From Methylobacter sp. BlB1 (GTDB taxonomy: Bacteria > Pseudomonadota > Gammaproteobacteria > Methylococcales > Methylomonadaceae): a stretch of DNA of 64,000 nt. Position 1 is the stretch's first letter. Each line of letters begins with the position of its first letter. This document shows positions 31,061 to 39,483 of this stretch, piece by piece. Below the pieces are notes generated by a model. That model was not told where the DNA came from. It did no database searches and saw nothing but the letters and a program-made list of their open reading frames with translations. The DNA lies in assembly GCF_015476545.1 (NCBI RefSeq), contig NZ_JADMKV010000016.1, positions 1-64,000 of the forward strand. The letters run 5' to 3'. The position numbers and the translations under genes were made by a program.

Positions 31061-32371
31061 ATGTCCGATTTAAACATTACCAAACTGGATGCCTCATCAG
31101 CTGATTTTGACCGGCAATTGAAAAATCTGCTGGCCTGGGATGAAACCGACGATCTGGAAATTCATCAACGCGTGCTGTCCATCATTGCCGACGTGCGCAA
31201 AAACGGCGATAAAGCCGTGATCGAATACACCAACCGCTTCGATCACTGCCAGATCACCGATGCCAGCCAGCTCGAACTGTCCCGGGATACGCTGAAATCA
31301 GCCTGGGAAAAACTGCCGGCCGATCAAGCCAAGGCATTGCAGACAGCGGCCGACCGCATCCGCGCCTATGCGGAAAAACAGAAGATGGAGTCATGGCAGT
31401 ACACCGAAGCCGACGGTACGCTGTTGGGACAGAAAGTCACCCCGCTGGATCGCGTAGGGCTTTATGTGCCGGGCGGCAAAGCGGCTTATCCGTCTTCGGT
31501 GCTCATGAACGCTATCCCGGCCAAAGTCGCCGGTGTCGGCGAACTGATCATGGTCGTGCCCACGCCGCATGGCGAAACCAATGAGCTGGTGCTGGCGGCC
31601 GCTTATCTGGCCGGCGTCGACCGCGCCTTTGCCATCGGCGGCGCACAGGCTGTCGCAGCGCTCGCTTACGGCACGGAAACGGTGCCGGCTGTGGCCAAAA
31701 TTGTCGGCCCCGGCAATATCTATGTCGCCACGGCCAAAAAACTGGTTTTCGGGCAAGTCGGCATCGACATGATTGCCGGCCCTTCGGAAATCCTGGTGAT
31801 CTGCGATGGCAAAACCAACCCGGACTGGATTGCCATGGACCTGTTCTCGCAGGCCGAGCACGATGAAGACGCGCAAGCCATCCTGATCAGTGATGACGCA
31901 GATTTTCTGACTGCCGTCGAGCAGAGCATCCGCAAATTATTGCCGCAAATGGAGCGGGCCGACATCATCAGAACCTCGCTGACCACGCGCGGCGCTCTGA
32001 TCAAGGTCGGCAATTTAAAAGAAGCCGCCGAGGTGGCCAACATCATTGCGCCGGAACATTTGGAACTATCGGTTGAAAATCCGACCGCCTTATGTGAAGA
32101 CATCCGCCATGCCGGCGCCATTTTCATGGGCCGCTATACTGCCGAAGCCTTAGGCGACTACTGCGCCGGCCCCAACCATGTCTTGCCGACATCGAGCACC
32201 GCCCGCTTCTCATCGCCTTTGGGCGTTTACGATTTCCAGAAGCGTTCCAGTCTGATCAACTGCTCCGAAGCCGGTGCAGATCAGTTGGGCAAGACCGCAT
32301 CGATACTGGCGAGAGGTGAAAGCCTGACCGCCCATGCGCGCTCTGCCGAATACCGAATAAAGTCAGAGTAA
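31061..32371 (+). CDS. hisD: Histidinol dehydrogenase
   Basis: HisD oxidises histidinol to histidine in two NAD-dependent steps, with Zn2+. From ATG 31061, 4 bases after the hisG stop, it has 436 residues. Family segments are [30 protein letters not shown] (split by the nucleotide site), [36 protein letters not shown] with the catalytic-region histidine, and APEHLEL. A strong hairpin follows before hisC. Confidence 0.96.
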   Translation: MSDLNITKLDASSADFDRQLKNLLAWDETDDLEIHQRVLSIIADVRKNGDKAVIEYTNRFDHCQITDASQLELSRDTLKSAWEKLPADQAKALQTAADRIRAYAEKQKMESWQYTEADGTLLGQKVTPLDRVGLYVPGGKAAYPSSVLMNAIPAKVAGVGELIMVVPTPHGETNELVLAAAYLAGVDRAFAIGGAQAVAALAYGTETVPAVAKIVGPGNIYVATAKKLVFGQVGIDMIAGPSEILVICDGKTNPDWIAMDLFSQAEHDEDAQAILISDDADFLTAVEQSIRKLLPQMERADIIRTSLTTRGALIKVGNLKEAAEVANIIAPEHLELSVENPTALCEDIRHAGAIFMGRYTAEALGDYCAGPNHVLPTSSTARFSSPLGVYDFQKRSSLINCSEAGADQLGKTASILARGESLTAHARSAEYRIKSE

Positions 32372-32375
32372 GGCC

Positions 32376-32413
32376 CAAGATGCAGGGCGGATAAGTCTTC
32401 GCCCTGCATCTTG
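32376..32413 (+). terminator. Perfect 14-bp hairpin between hisD and hisC
   Basis: CAAGATGCAGGGCG and CGCCCTGCATCTTG pair fully around a 10-base loop, starting 5 bases after the hisD stop. No T run follows and hisC starts 36 bases later on the same strand. It may reduce readthrough, protect the upstream mRNA or be a dispersed palindrome. Confidence 0.55.
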
Positions 32414-32449
32414 CCAGTTACTTTTCACCTTTGCCCTGAATCTTAATGT

Positions 32450-33538
32450 ATGCCACAAAATGATCTGATTGCCTCCGTGTTCCGCCAGGAAGTGCGGGCC
32501 TTGTCTGCCTACAAAGTGGCCGATGCCACAGGCCTGATCAAACTCGACGCCATGGAAAATCCCTATACCTGGCCCGATGATATCAAGGCCAGCTGGCTGG
32601 AAGCGCTGAAAGACTGCGCGCTGAACCGGTATCCTGATCCTGAAGCCAAAGCGCTCGCAGCAACGCTGAAACGTTTGAACCAGCTGCCCGATCAATTCGA
32701 ACTACTGCTGGGCAATGGCTCCGATGAAATCATTCAATTGCTGCTGATGGCGCTGCCATCGAATGCTTGCGTAATGGCGCCTGATCCTGGCTTTGTCATG
32801 TATAAACAACTGAGCCACTGTCTGGGATTGAATTATCATGGCATTCCGTTACGGGCCGACGATTTCGATCTGGATGTGCCTGCCATGCTGTCTGCGATTG
32901 AAGCGCATCAGCCTTCGGTTATTTTTCTGGCCTATCCCAACAACCCGACCGGCAACCTGTTCAGCGAAGACGCGATGCTGGCGGTTATCAAGGCGGCCAA
33001 TGGACTCGTGGTCATTGATGAGGCTTACGCGCCTTTTGCCGATGCCAGCTTTATCGACCGGCTGGATCAATTCGATAACCTTCTGGTCATGCGTACCGTC
33101 TCCAAACTGGGACTGGCCGGTCTGCGCCTGGGTTATATTGCCGGCAGCCGTGCCATTATCGAGCAACTGAACAAAATCCGCCTGCCTTATAACATCAACA
33201 GCCTCACGCAAATCAGCGCCGACTTTGCCTTGTCCAATAAATCGCTGTTTGACAACCAAACCCGGCAGATCTGCGCTGAGCGAGCCGGCGTATTTGAACA
33301 ACTGAATGACATGGACGGCATTACCGCCTACCCAAGCGCGGCTAATTTCATTCTGTTCCGGACGCCGAAAAATCAGGCCGACAGCATTTTCGCTTCATTA
33401 AAAGAGCAAGGTGTTTTAATAAAGAATCTGGCGCCGCAAGGGGGATTATTAAGTGATTGCCTGCGCGTCACGATTGGCACGCCGGAAGAAAACAAGGCTT
33501 TTCTTGCGGCATTAAGAAAAAGTCTGGCCGGTCATTGA
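32450..33538 (+). CDS. hisC: Histidinol-phosphate aminotransferase
   Basis: HisC is a PLP enzyme that transaminates imidazole acetol phosphate. The 362 residues have LDAMENPYTWP at the N-terminus, LGNGSDEIIQLL, the FLAYPNNPTGN substrate/PLP segment, VVIDEAYAPF and the PLP lysine in TVSKLGLAGLRLGY. The C-terminal arginine is in CLRVTIGTPEEN. It is the last his gene here; the remaining his genes are elsewhere. Confidence 0.95.
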   Translation: MPQNDLIASVFRQEVRALSAYKVADATGLIKLDAMENPYTWPDDIKASWLEALKDCALNRYPDPEAKALAATLKRLNQLPDQFELLLGNGSDEIIQLLLMALPSNACVMAPDPGFVMYKQLSHCLGLNYHGIPLRADDFDLDVPAMLSAIEAHQPSVIFLAYPNNPTGNLFSEDAMLAVIKAANGLVVIDEAYAPFADASFIDRLDQFDNLLVMRTVSKLGLAGLRLGYIAGSRAIIEQLNKIRLPYNINSLTQISADFALSNKSLFDNQTRQICAERAGVFEQLNDMDGITAYPSAANFILFRTPKNQADSIFASLKEQGVLIKNLAPQGGLLSDCLRVTIGTPEENKAFLAALRKSLAGH

Positions 33539-33732
33539 GCTGACTATCAAACCGTTGACTGTACAGATACAGAGATTGTGATGCCGTCTATGTATTTGCC
33601 CTGGATGCCGATTCCCGGACCATTGCGCATAAACGCTTCAAAACACATAAGTTGTAATGGTATATTGGCATCGATAAAAACTATAAAATCATGTGCTCTT
33701 TAAAGCACAGACCCAATCAGGAGACTTTATAA

Positions 33733-34335
33733 ATGAATAATGAAGGCGTCGATAAGTCCAAGCGCCAGTTTTTAACCACGGCGTTGACCGTGGTTGGGGC
33801 GGTCGGCACAGGCTATCTAGCGGTTCCGTTTCTGGCTCAAATGCAGCCCAGCGTTAAAGCGATGGCGGCCGGGGCACCTGTTGAAGTTGACATCAGCAAA
33901 ATGGAACCTGGTCAATTGCTCAGAGTCGAGTGGCGCGGCAAACCGGTCTGGATTCTGAACAGAACGCCGGAAGTCCTTGAGACGCTTAAAACACTTGATA
34001 ATGAGCTTCGTGATCCGCTCTCGCAGGAATCGATACAGCCGTCCTCGAGCAAGAACCAAATGCGTGCGATCAAACCTGAGATTTTCGTTGCCATTGGTTT
34101 ATGCACGCATCTGGGCTGCTCGCCTACTTACCGTCCGGAAATTGCCCCTAACGATCTGGGCGATAAATGGAAAGGCGGCTTTTTCTGTCCTTGCCATGGC
34201 TCCTGGTTCGATCTGGCCGGCCGTGTTTATCGCGGTGTGCCGGCGCCTACCAATCTGGAGATTCCACCCTACCGTTATGTTACCGACACGCAGATCATCA
34301 TTGGCGAAGAAGCTACCGCGGGGGCAAGCGCATGA
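33733..34335 (+). CDS. petA: Ubiquinol-cytochrome c reductase Rieske iron-sulfur subunit
   Basis: This subunit passes electrons from ubiquinol to cytochrome c1 in the bc1 complex. The 200 residues have an N-terminal signal anchor with a KRQFLTTAL motif (Lys-Arg in place of the usual twin arginine at 10-11) and one helix. The 2Fe-2S site has CTHLGCSP and CPCHGSWFDLAGRV. GGAGA precedes ATG 33733. It overlaps petB by 4 bases. Confidence 0.95.
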   Translation: MNNEGVDKSKRQFLTTALTVVGAVGTGYLAVPFLAQMQPSVKAMAAGAPVEVDISKMEPGQLLRVEWRGKPVWILNRTPEVLETLKTLDNELRDPLSQESIQPSSSKNQMRAIKPEIFVAIGLCTHLGCSPTYRPEIAPNDLGDKWKGGFFCPCHGSWFDLAGRVYRGVPAPTNLEIPPYRYVTDTQIIIGEEATAGASA

Positions 34336-35732
34336 AACCATCACGTCTAACAACATACGGCAACTGGGTCCTGGACCGTTTTCCGCTCACCAAACTCTGG
34401 AATGACCACATGGCGCAATACTATGCGCCGAAAAACTTCAATTTCTGGTATTTCTTTGGCTCACTGGCCCTGCTGGTGCTGGTCAATCAGTTTGTGACCG
34501 GCATTTTGCTGACCATGAACTATAAGCCGGATGCGCAGCTGGCCTTCGACTCTGTCGAATACATCATGCGCGACGTCAACTGGGGCTGGCTGGTGCGCTA
34601 TATGCACTCCACCGGCGCTTCGGCCTTTTTCATTGTGGTTTATCTGCATATGTTCAGAGGCTTGCTGTACGGCTCATTCAAGCAGCCTCGCGAATTGATC
34701 TGGATCTTCGGCATGCTGATATTCGTTGCACTGATGGCCGAAGCCTTCATGGGCTACCTGCTGCCTTGGGGACAAATGTCTTACTGGGGCGCTCAGGTTA
34801 TCATTTCACTGTTCAGCGCCATACCCGTAGTCGGCGATGAATTGTCGCTCTGGGTTCGCGGCGATTATGTCGTATCCGATGCCACGTTAAACAGATTCTT
34901 TGCCTTTCATGTTATCTCGGTGCCATTGGTTCTGGTATTACTGGTTTTCCTGCATATCGTAGCGCTGCATGAAGTAGGCTCCAACAACCCGGACGGTATC
35001 GAAATCAAGAAAAACAAGAACGCCAACGGCATTCCGCTGGATGGCATTCCTTTTCATCCTTACTATACCGTTAAAGATATCGTCGGCGTCGGCGTATTTT
35101 TAGTGTTTTTCGCGACCGTCATTTTTTACATGCCGGAAATGGGCGGTTATTTCCTGGAGCACGCCAACTTTATTCCGGCTGACCCGATGAAAACGCCCGA
35201 ACATATTGCGCCGGTCTGGTATTTCACCCCATTTTATGCCATTTTGAGAGCGATTCCTGACAAATTCGCCGGCGTTATCGGCATGGGCGGCGCCATTGTC
35301 GTGTTGTTCCTGCTGCCGTGGCTGGATCGCAGCGAAGTCAAATCCATCCGCTACCGCGGCGGCACCTATAAAAAAGCCCTGTTGCTTTTCGTCATCAGCT
35401 TTCTCGGCTTAGGCTATCTAGGCACGCAACCCGCAACGCCGGCAGCGACAACCGTGGCTCGTATTTTTACGGCGATTTATTTCGGCTTCTTCCTGCTGAT
35501 GCCGCTGTATACGCGTTGGGAAAAAGCAAAACCGTTACCGTCACGCGTGACGGATCAGCCAAGCCTTGAAGACCGCATTCCTGCACTGATAGAAACTTAT
35601 CATGAAATGACTGTGCAGAAACCGGTCACCCAAGAAGACGGCACAACAGTTATGAAGAGAAGACCCCATCCTGCAGGCATTCTCAACGTCATCACTCGAC
35701 TAGCAATAAAACTAAAAAAGAGCCTCGATTGA
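34332..35732 (+). CDS. petB: Ubiquinol-cytochrome c reductase cytochrome b
   Basis: This is the membrane core of the bc1 complex, with two b hemes and the Qo and Qi sites. The start is ATG 34332, overlapping the petA stop, giving 466 residues and eight helices. The heme histidines lie in YMHSTGASAFFIVVYLHMFRG (split pair) and in FAFHVISVP / FLHIVALHEVG. The Qo segment reads PVW instead of PEW (IAPVWYFTPFYAILRAIP). The C-terminal tail of about 60 residues is polar and basic. Confidence 0.94.
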   Translation: MKPSRLTTYGNWVLDRFPLTKLWNDHMAQYYAPKNFNFWYFFGSLALLVLVNQFVTGILLTMNYKPDAQLAFDSVEYIMRDVNWGWLVRYMHSTGASAFFIVVYLHMFRGLLYGSFKQPRELIWIFGMLIFVALMAEAFMGYLLPWGQMSYWGAQVIISLFSAIPVVGDELSLWVRGDYVVSDATLNRFFAFHVISVPLVLVLLVFLHIVALHEVGSNNPDGIEIKKNKNANGIPLDGIPFHPYYTVKDIVGVGVFLVFFATVIFYMPEMGGYFLEHANFIPADPMKTPEHIAPVWYFTPFYAILRAIPDKFAGVIGMGGAIVVLFLLPWLDRSEVKSIRYRGGTYKKALLLFVISFLGLGYLGTQPATPAATTVARIFTAIYFGFFLLMPLYTRWEKAKPLPSRVTDQPSLEDRIPALIETYHEMTVQKPVTQEDGTTVMKRRPHPAGILNVITRLAIKLKKSLD

Positions 35733-35733
35733 T

Positions 35734-36456
35734 ATGAAAAAATTTATCACCCTATTTTTGTTGTTGATTCTGCCTTTGGGCGTTCATGCATCTGAAGGCA
35801 TGCCATTGCAGGAGGCCGATATCGATCTGTCCGATAGCGCATCCTTACAGCGCGGAGCCAAGCACTTCGTAACCTATTGCCTGGGCTGTCATTCGATAAA
35901 ACATATCCGTTATCTGCGCATTGCCCTCGATCTTGGCGTCGACGAAAAGAAAGTTTTGAAAGACATTGCGCCGGAAGGGGCCGGTATTTATGACCAAATG
36001 CACACGGCGATGAATGCGCATGACGCAGAAAAATGGTTTGGCATTCAGCCCCCCGATCTGTCATTGGTCGCCCGCTCACGCGGCGCTGATTGGCTGTACA
36101 GTTATTTAAAGGGATTCTATACCGACAAAACCAAAGTCTTGGGCACAAACAATGCGGTTTTTCCGGATGTCGGCATGCCTAATGTATTCTGGCAATTGCA
36201 AGGCGAACAGAAACCCCTTTATAAAAAAGTGGATGGCAAACAGGTTATTGATAAACTGGTTATAGAAGAACCAGGCGCTTTAACTGAACTAGAGTTCGAT
36301 CGCGTAGTCAACGATCTGGTCAATTTCCTGGTTTATGTCGGAGAACCCGTGCAACTGGAAAGGCAGCGCATGGGCAAATATGTCATATTCTTTATTTTCA
36401 TGTTTGTCGGCATAGCCTATCTGCTGAAACGAGAGTATTGGAGAGATATTCATTAA
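35734..36456 (+). CDS. petC: Cytochrome c1
   Basis: Cytochrome c1 receives electrons from the Rieske centre and passes them to soluble cytochrome c. The 240 residues have a signal peptide (MKKFITLFLLLILPLGVHA), the heme c motif CLGCH at 49-53, a methionine ligand region near VGMPNVFWQLQG and a C-terminal anchor helix (YVIFFIFMFVGIAYLL). It begins one base after petB and ends the petABC operon. Confidence 0.94.
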   Translation: MKKFITLFLLLILPLGVHASEGMPLQEADIDLSDSASLQRGAKHFVTYCLGCHSIKHIRYLRIALDLGVDEKKVLKDIAPEGAGIYDQMHTAMNAHDAEKWFGIQPPDLSLVARSRGADWLYSYLKGFYTDKTKVLGTNNAVFPDVGMPNVFWQLQGEQKPLYKKVDGKQVIDKLVIEEPGALTELEFDRVVNDLVNFLVYVGEPVQLERQRMGKYVIFFIFMFVGIAYLLKREYWRDIH

Positions 36457-36543
36457 TTTACGACGCTGAAAACAGGGACGTTTTCTTGTCATATACATTT
36501 GATTCTAATATCGTCTGCCGGTCAAAAACCTGATCTTCCGTGT

Positions 36544-36549
36544 TATAAT
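36544..36549 (+). promoter_or_regulatory. Likely -10 element of sspA
   Basis: A perfect TATAAT lies 46 bases ahead of the sspA start. The -35 area around 36521 (GTCAAA) is poor, so the promoter may need an activator. Confidence 0.45.
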
Positions 36550-36594
36550 GCCCGCTTTTACCGCCCCACACCGTCCTAAATGAGGTTGTTATTC

Positions 36595-37230
36595 GTGGCA
36601 AATATTAATACTCGTAAATCTGTAATGACGCTTTTTTCATCTCCAACATGTGCCATGAGCCACTGCGCCCGCTTTGTCTTACACGAAAAAGGGGTTGTCG
36701 CAGACATTGAATATTATGATCCGAATAACCCACCTGAGGATTTGCTTGAACTGAATCCGACAGGCGTATCCCCGACGCTGATAGAGCGGGACCTGGTTCT
36801 CTATGATTCGCGCATTATTATGGAATATCTTGACGAGCGCTTTCCGCATCCTCCATTGCATCAAATGGACCCGGTTTCGCGCGCCAACGCCAGGATGCTG
36901 ATTAAACGCATAGATCAGGACTGGTATCAATTACTTGACGAGATCTTATATTCGGGCGAGAAAAAGTCGGCCCGGGCTAAAAAAATGTTGAAGGAAAGCC
37001 TGCTGTCCGCCGCGCCTATTTTTGCGGCCAGACCTTATTTCATGAGTGACGAATTTTCGCTGATCGATTGCGCGCTCGCTCCTTTATTATGGCGATTGCC
37101 GAGCATAGGCATTGATGTGTCGACACCGAGCGAAGCTATTACAAACTATGCCCAACGCATATTCAGAAGACCTGCATTCAAGCGCAGCCTCAGCGATGCA
37201 GAAAAAGAAATGGCTGAACCACCAAAATGA
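36595..37230 (+). CDS. sspA: Stringent starvation protein A
   Basis: SspA is a GST-fold protein that binds RNA polymerase and aids survival in starvation and acid. The start is set at GTG 36595, because the upstream ATG (36580) overlaps the ribosome site TGAGGT. The 211 residues then begin MANINTRKSVMTLFSSPTC, aligning with enteric SspA (212 aa). The thioredoxin-like part ends near YLDERFPHPPL and the helical C-terminal domain follows. It overlaps sspB by 4 bases. Confidence 0.93.
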   Translation: MANINTRKSVMTLFSSPTCAMSHCARFVLHEKGVVADIEYYDPNNPPEDLLELNPTGVSPTLIERDLVLYDSRIIMEYLDERFPHPPLHQMDPVSRANARMLIKRIDQDWYQLLDEILYSGEKKSARAKKMLKESLLSAAPIFAARPYFMSDEFSLIDCALAPLLWRLPSIGIDVSTPSEAITNYAQRIFRRPAFKRSLSDAEKEMAEPPK

Positions 37231-37604
37231 CTTCTTTAAAACCCTATTTAATCCGTTCAATCTACGAATGGATCATTGATAACCACCTGACTCCGCATTT
37301 GCTGGTAGATGCTGAAAACAGCAGCGCGGTTCTGCCGCAGGAATATATTGAAGACGGTAAAATCGTCTTGAATATACGGCCTGAAGCCATACAAGGACTT
37401 TCTCTGGGCAATGAGGAAATTCAATTCAACGCCCGGTTTGGCGGCAAACCGATGCATATCGTCACACCGATAGCCGCTGTGATGGCCATCTACGCCAAAG
37501 AAAACGGCAAAGGCATGATCTTCGATCATGAAGACACGGAAGGCGATGAACCGCCTCCTGAGAAAACCCCGCCTAACAAACCTAATTTACGTATCGTAAA
37601 ATAA
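37227..37604 (+). CDS. sspB: ClpXP protease specificity-enhancing factor SspB
   Basis: SspB delivers ssrA-tagged proteins to ClpXP. The 125 residues begin MTSLKPYLIRSIYEWIIDN, contain the tag-binding NARFGGKPMHIVTPI segment, and end with an acidic, proline-rich linker and the short ClpX-binding tail PNLRIVK. It is translationally coupled to sspA (ATGA). Confidence 0.95.
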   Translation: MTSLKPYLIRSIYEWIIDNHLTPHLLVDAENSSAVLPQEYIEDGKIVLNIRPEAIQGLSLGNEEIQFNARFGGKPMHIVTPIAAVMAIYAKENGKGMIFDHEDTEGDEPPPEKTPPNKPNLRIVK

Positions 37605-37610
37605 TTTCCT

Positions 37611-37638
37611 TGCCCAATCTGCCCAAGGCGATTGGGCA
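37611..37638. terminator. Hairpin between convergent sspB and DUF1820 gene
   Basis: TGCCCAATC and GATTGGGCA pair over 9 bp with a 10-base loop in the 40-base gap between convergent stops. It is a plausible shared terminator, without a T run. Confidence 0.5.
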
Positions 37639-37644
37639 GGCGCT

Positions 37645-37977
37645 TTATTGCTTATCCGGCGTATAAAGCGCAGACAACCGGCCACGATCCTCTGCCGCAT
37701 CCTTGGGAATAGCCACAATCTTTGCCGTCCCTCGCTTTTTTACCTGATCGATACGGATAATCTTGTGCATAGGAATAAAAGAGCGATTGACGCCCTCAAA
37801 CTCAGACCGGAGCCGCTCTTCCGTTGGATCGACAACAATTGAGCTTTTCTCGCCGAAAATGAAATCCTCAACAATTACAAATCCATAGAGTTCCGCTTGA
37901 TAGACGCTCTTAACGTAAACTTCATAAACCTGCTCCTGATTGATAAAAGCGACTTTATAAATATGTTTTTCCGACAT
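37645..37977 (-). CDS. DUF1820 family protein
   Basis: The 110 residues from ATG 37977 read MSEKHIYKVAFINQEQVYEV, then LYGFVIVEDFIFGEKSSIVVDPTEERLR and FIPMHKIIRIDQV, matching the DUF1820 family of proteobacteria, which has no assigned role. The beta-rich pattern suggests a small cytoplasmic barrel-like protein (inference). A longer frame would add seven hydrophobic residues from 37998 and has no better ribosome site. Confidence 0.8.
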   Translation of the reverse strand: MSEKHIYKVAFINQEQVYEVYVKSVYQAELYGFVIVEDFIFGEKSSIVVDPTEERLRSEFEGVNRSFIPMHKIIRIDQVKKRGTAKIVAIPKDAAEDRGRLSALYTPDKQ

Positions 37978-38064
37978 GCCGATTATGAACCCGAACAAAG
38001 ATAAACTTCCGATATTTTAACCGGATTCAGATGCTTATACACTAAGGGATCCCATGCAAAGCAT

Positions 38065-38565
38065 TTACAGTAAAGGAATATAGTCCGTGCCCTTCGAATC
38101 AACATCGTACAATCCAGCCAAATGATCTTCTTTATAAATGCAGAAGGTGCGCCTGACGATCTCCGCCAAACCTTCAACTAACTCATAATCAGCAAGATTT
38201 TCCAAATCGACCCATTTGGCATCGGCAATATCGCTCTGAGCTATCGGCACAGCCTGTTCTTCGCCAATTAACAAAGCCAAATAGTCAATAATCACATAGT
38301 GAAAATTCTCAATCCGCCTTTCGACTACCGCCACAATATTTTTAATGTCCGTTTCCAGACCCGTCTCCTCTTTAATCTCCCGCTTACAGGCTTCTGTTAA
38401 AGACTCGCCCGCCTCCAATTTCCCGCCAGGTATGGACCACAAACCCATCGCCGGCGGCTGATTGCGCTTTATCAATAAAACCTGATTTTGCCGATTGAAG
38501 ATGATTCCACCGACACCAATAGCGGGTATAGGAAATAAGCTTACAGTGTTGTCCGGTGTAATCAT
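38065..38565 (-). CDS. Nudix hydrolase, ADP-ribose pyrophosphatase-like
   Basis: The 166 residues from ATG 38565, behind AGAGGTTGAG, carry the complete Nudix box GGKLEAGESLTEACKREIKE followed by ETGL (GX5EX7REUXEEXGU), in a typical Nudix fold. IPGG precedes the box and HYVIIDYLAL follows. Substrates in the family are nucleoside diphosphates linked to other moieties; which one applies here cannot be read. It stands alone, convergent to nothing and divergent from the cytochrome gene. Confidence 0.88.
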   Translation of the reverse strand: MITPDNTVSLFPIPAIGVGGIIFNRQNQVLLIKRNQPPAMGLWSIPGGKLEAGESLTEACKREIKEETGLETDIKNIVAVVERRIENFHYVIIDYLALLIGEEQAVPIAQSDIADAKWVDLENLADYELVEGLAEIVRRTFCIYKEDHLAGLYDVDSKGTDYIPLL

Positions 38566-38706
38566 ACTCAACCTCTGAACTTTTTTATTATCACTTAATC
38601 TTTTTAGTTGTATAGTAAATGCTCCCAATAACAATAAGACAGACGCCTGTCATATTGCGTCCAGTTCAATAATCATCTAAAGCCCAATACTTTTGTGAGG
38701 TGAAAC

Positions 38707-39273
38707 ATGGTTGTATTCAAGCAAATCCTTACGCTATTTCTATGCCTGGCCTGGTCTGCAACTGTGCCGGTTTCGGCTGCCGATGCTGCAGCCGGCGAAA
38801 AAAAAGCAGAAACTTGCGGCGGTTGCCACGGGCCCAAAGGCAATAGCAGCAATCCCCAATGGCCTAGTCTTGCGGGCCAGCAATCAAACTATATCATTAA
38901 CCAACTGAATGCCTTCAAAAAGGGAGAGCGTAGCAATCCTGTCATGCAACCGATGGCGGCCAGCCTGTCGGATGAAGATATAGCAAATCTAGCCGCTTAC
39001 TTTTCAACCCAGAAAGCCGAAAAAGCCGGCGGCGATGCTGCGCTGGCTCAAACCGGCAAAGCTAAAGCGGGCATGTGCCTGGGATGTCATGGCGCATCAG
39101 GCGAAGGCAATGGCCAGTTTCCGAGACTTGCCGGACAACACCCTGAATACCTGGCCCAGCAGTTGAAAAGCTTCAAAGACGGTTCGCGCAAAGGCGGACC
39201 GATGCAGGCTATTACCGCGAATCTGTCCGAAGAAGACTTTAAAGCCTTGGCCGCCTACTTTGGCTCGCTATAA
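38707..39273 (+). CDS. Diheme cytochrome c4-like protein
   Basis: The 188 residues have a signal peptide cleaved near VSAADA, then two class I cytochrome domains. The heme sites are CGGCHG (near residue 37) and CLGCHG (near residue 124). Candidate methionine ligands are in NPVMQPMAASL and GGPMQAITANL. This is the cytochrome c4 layout of periplasmic electron carriers serving terminal oxidases. AGGTGAAAC precedes the ATG. A strong terminator follows. Confidence 0.93.
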   Translation: MVVFKQILTLFLCLAWSATVPVSAADAAAGEKKAETCGGCHGPKGNSSNPQWPSLAGQQSNYIINQLNAFKKGERSNPVMQPMAASLSDEDIANLAAYFSTQKAEKAGGDAALAQTGKAKAGMCLGCHGASGEGNGQFPRLAGQHPEYLAQQLKSFKDGSRKGGPMQAITANLSEEDFKALAAYFGSL

Positions 39274-39372
39274 TGCCGGATGCTTTCATAACGTCCGCCA
39301 TTGTCATGAGGTCAAGCAAGGTCGATAATCTCCTGTGACGATAAACACCAATGGTCGGAAAATAGGTGAATA

Positions 39373-39398
39373 AAAAAGGCGGTAAAACCGCCTTTTTT
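39373..39398 (+). terminator. Rho-independent terminator after the cytochrome c gene
   Basis: AAAAGGCGGT and ACCGCCTTTT pair around a short AAA loop and are followed by TTTAT. A run of A on the other arm makes it potentially bidirectional. It is about 100 bases past the cytochrome stop. Confidence 0.88.
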
Positions 39399-39483
39399 AT
39401 TGCCTTTTCTTATCCCTGAGCAAAGCTAAATGCTTTATCATTAGCGCATTTTATAACAATAAGCCCAAAGGGCGATTTAAGAA

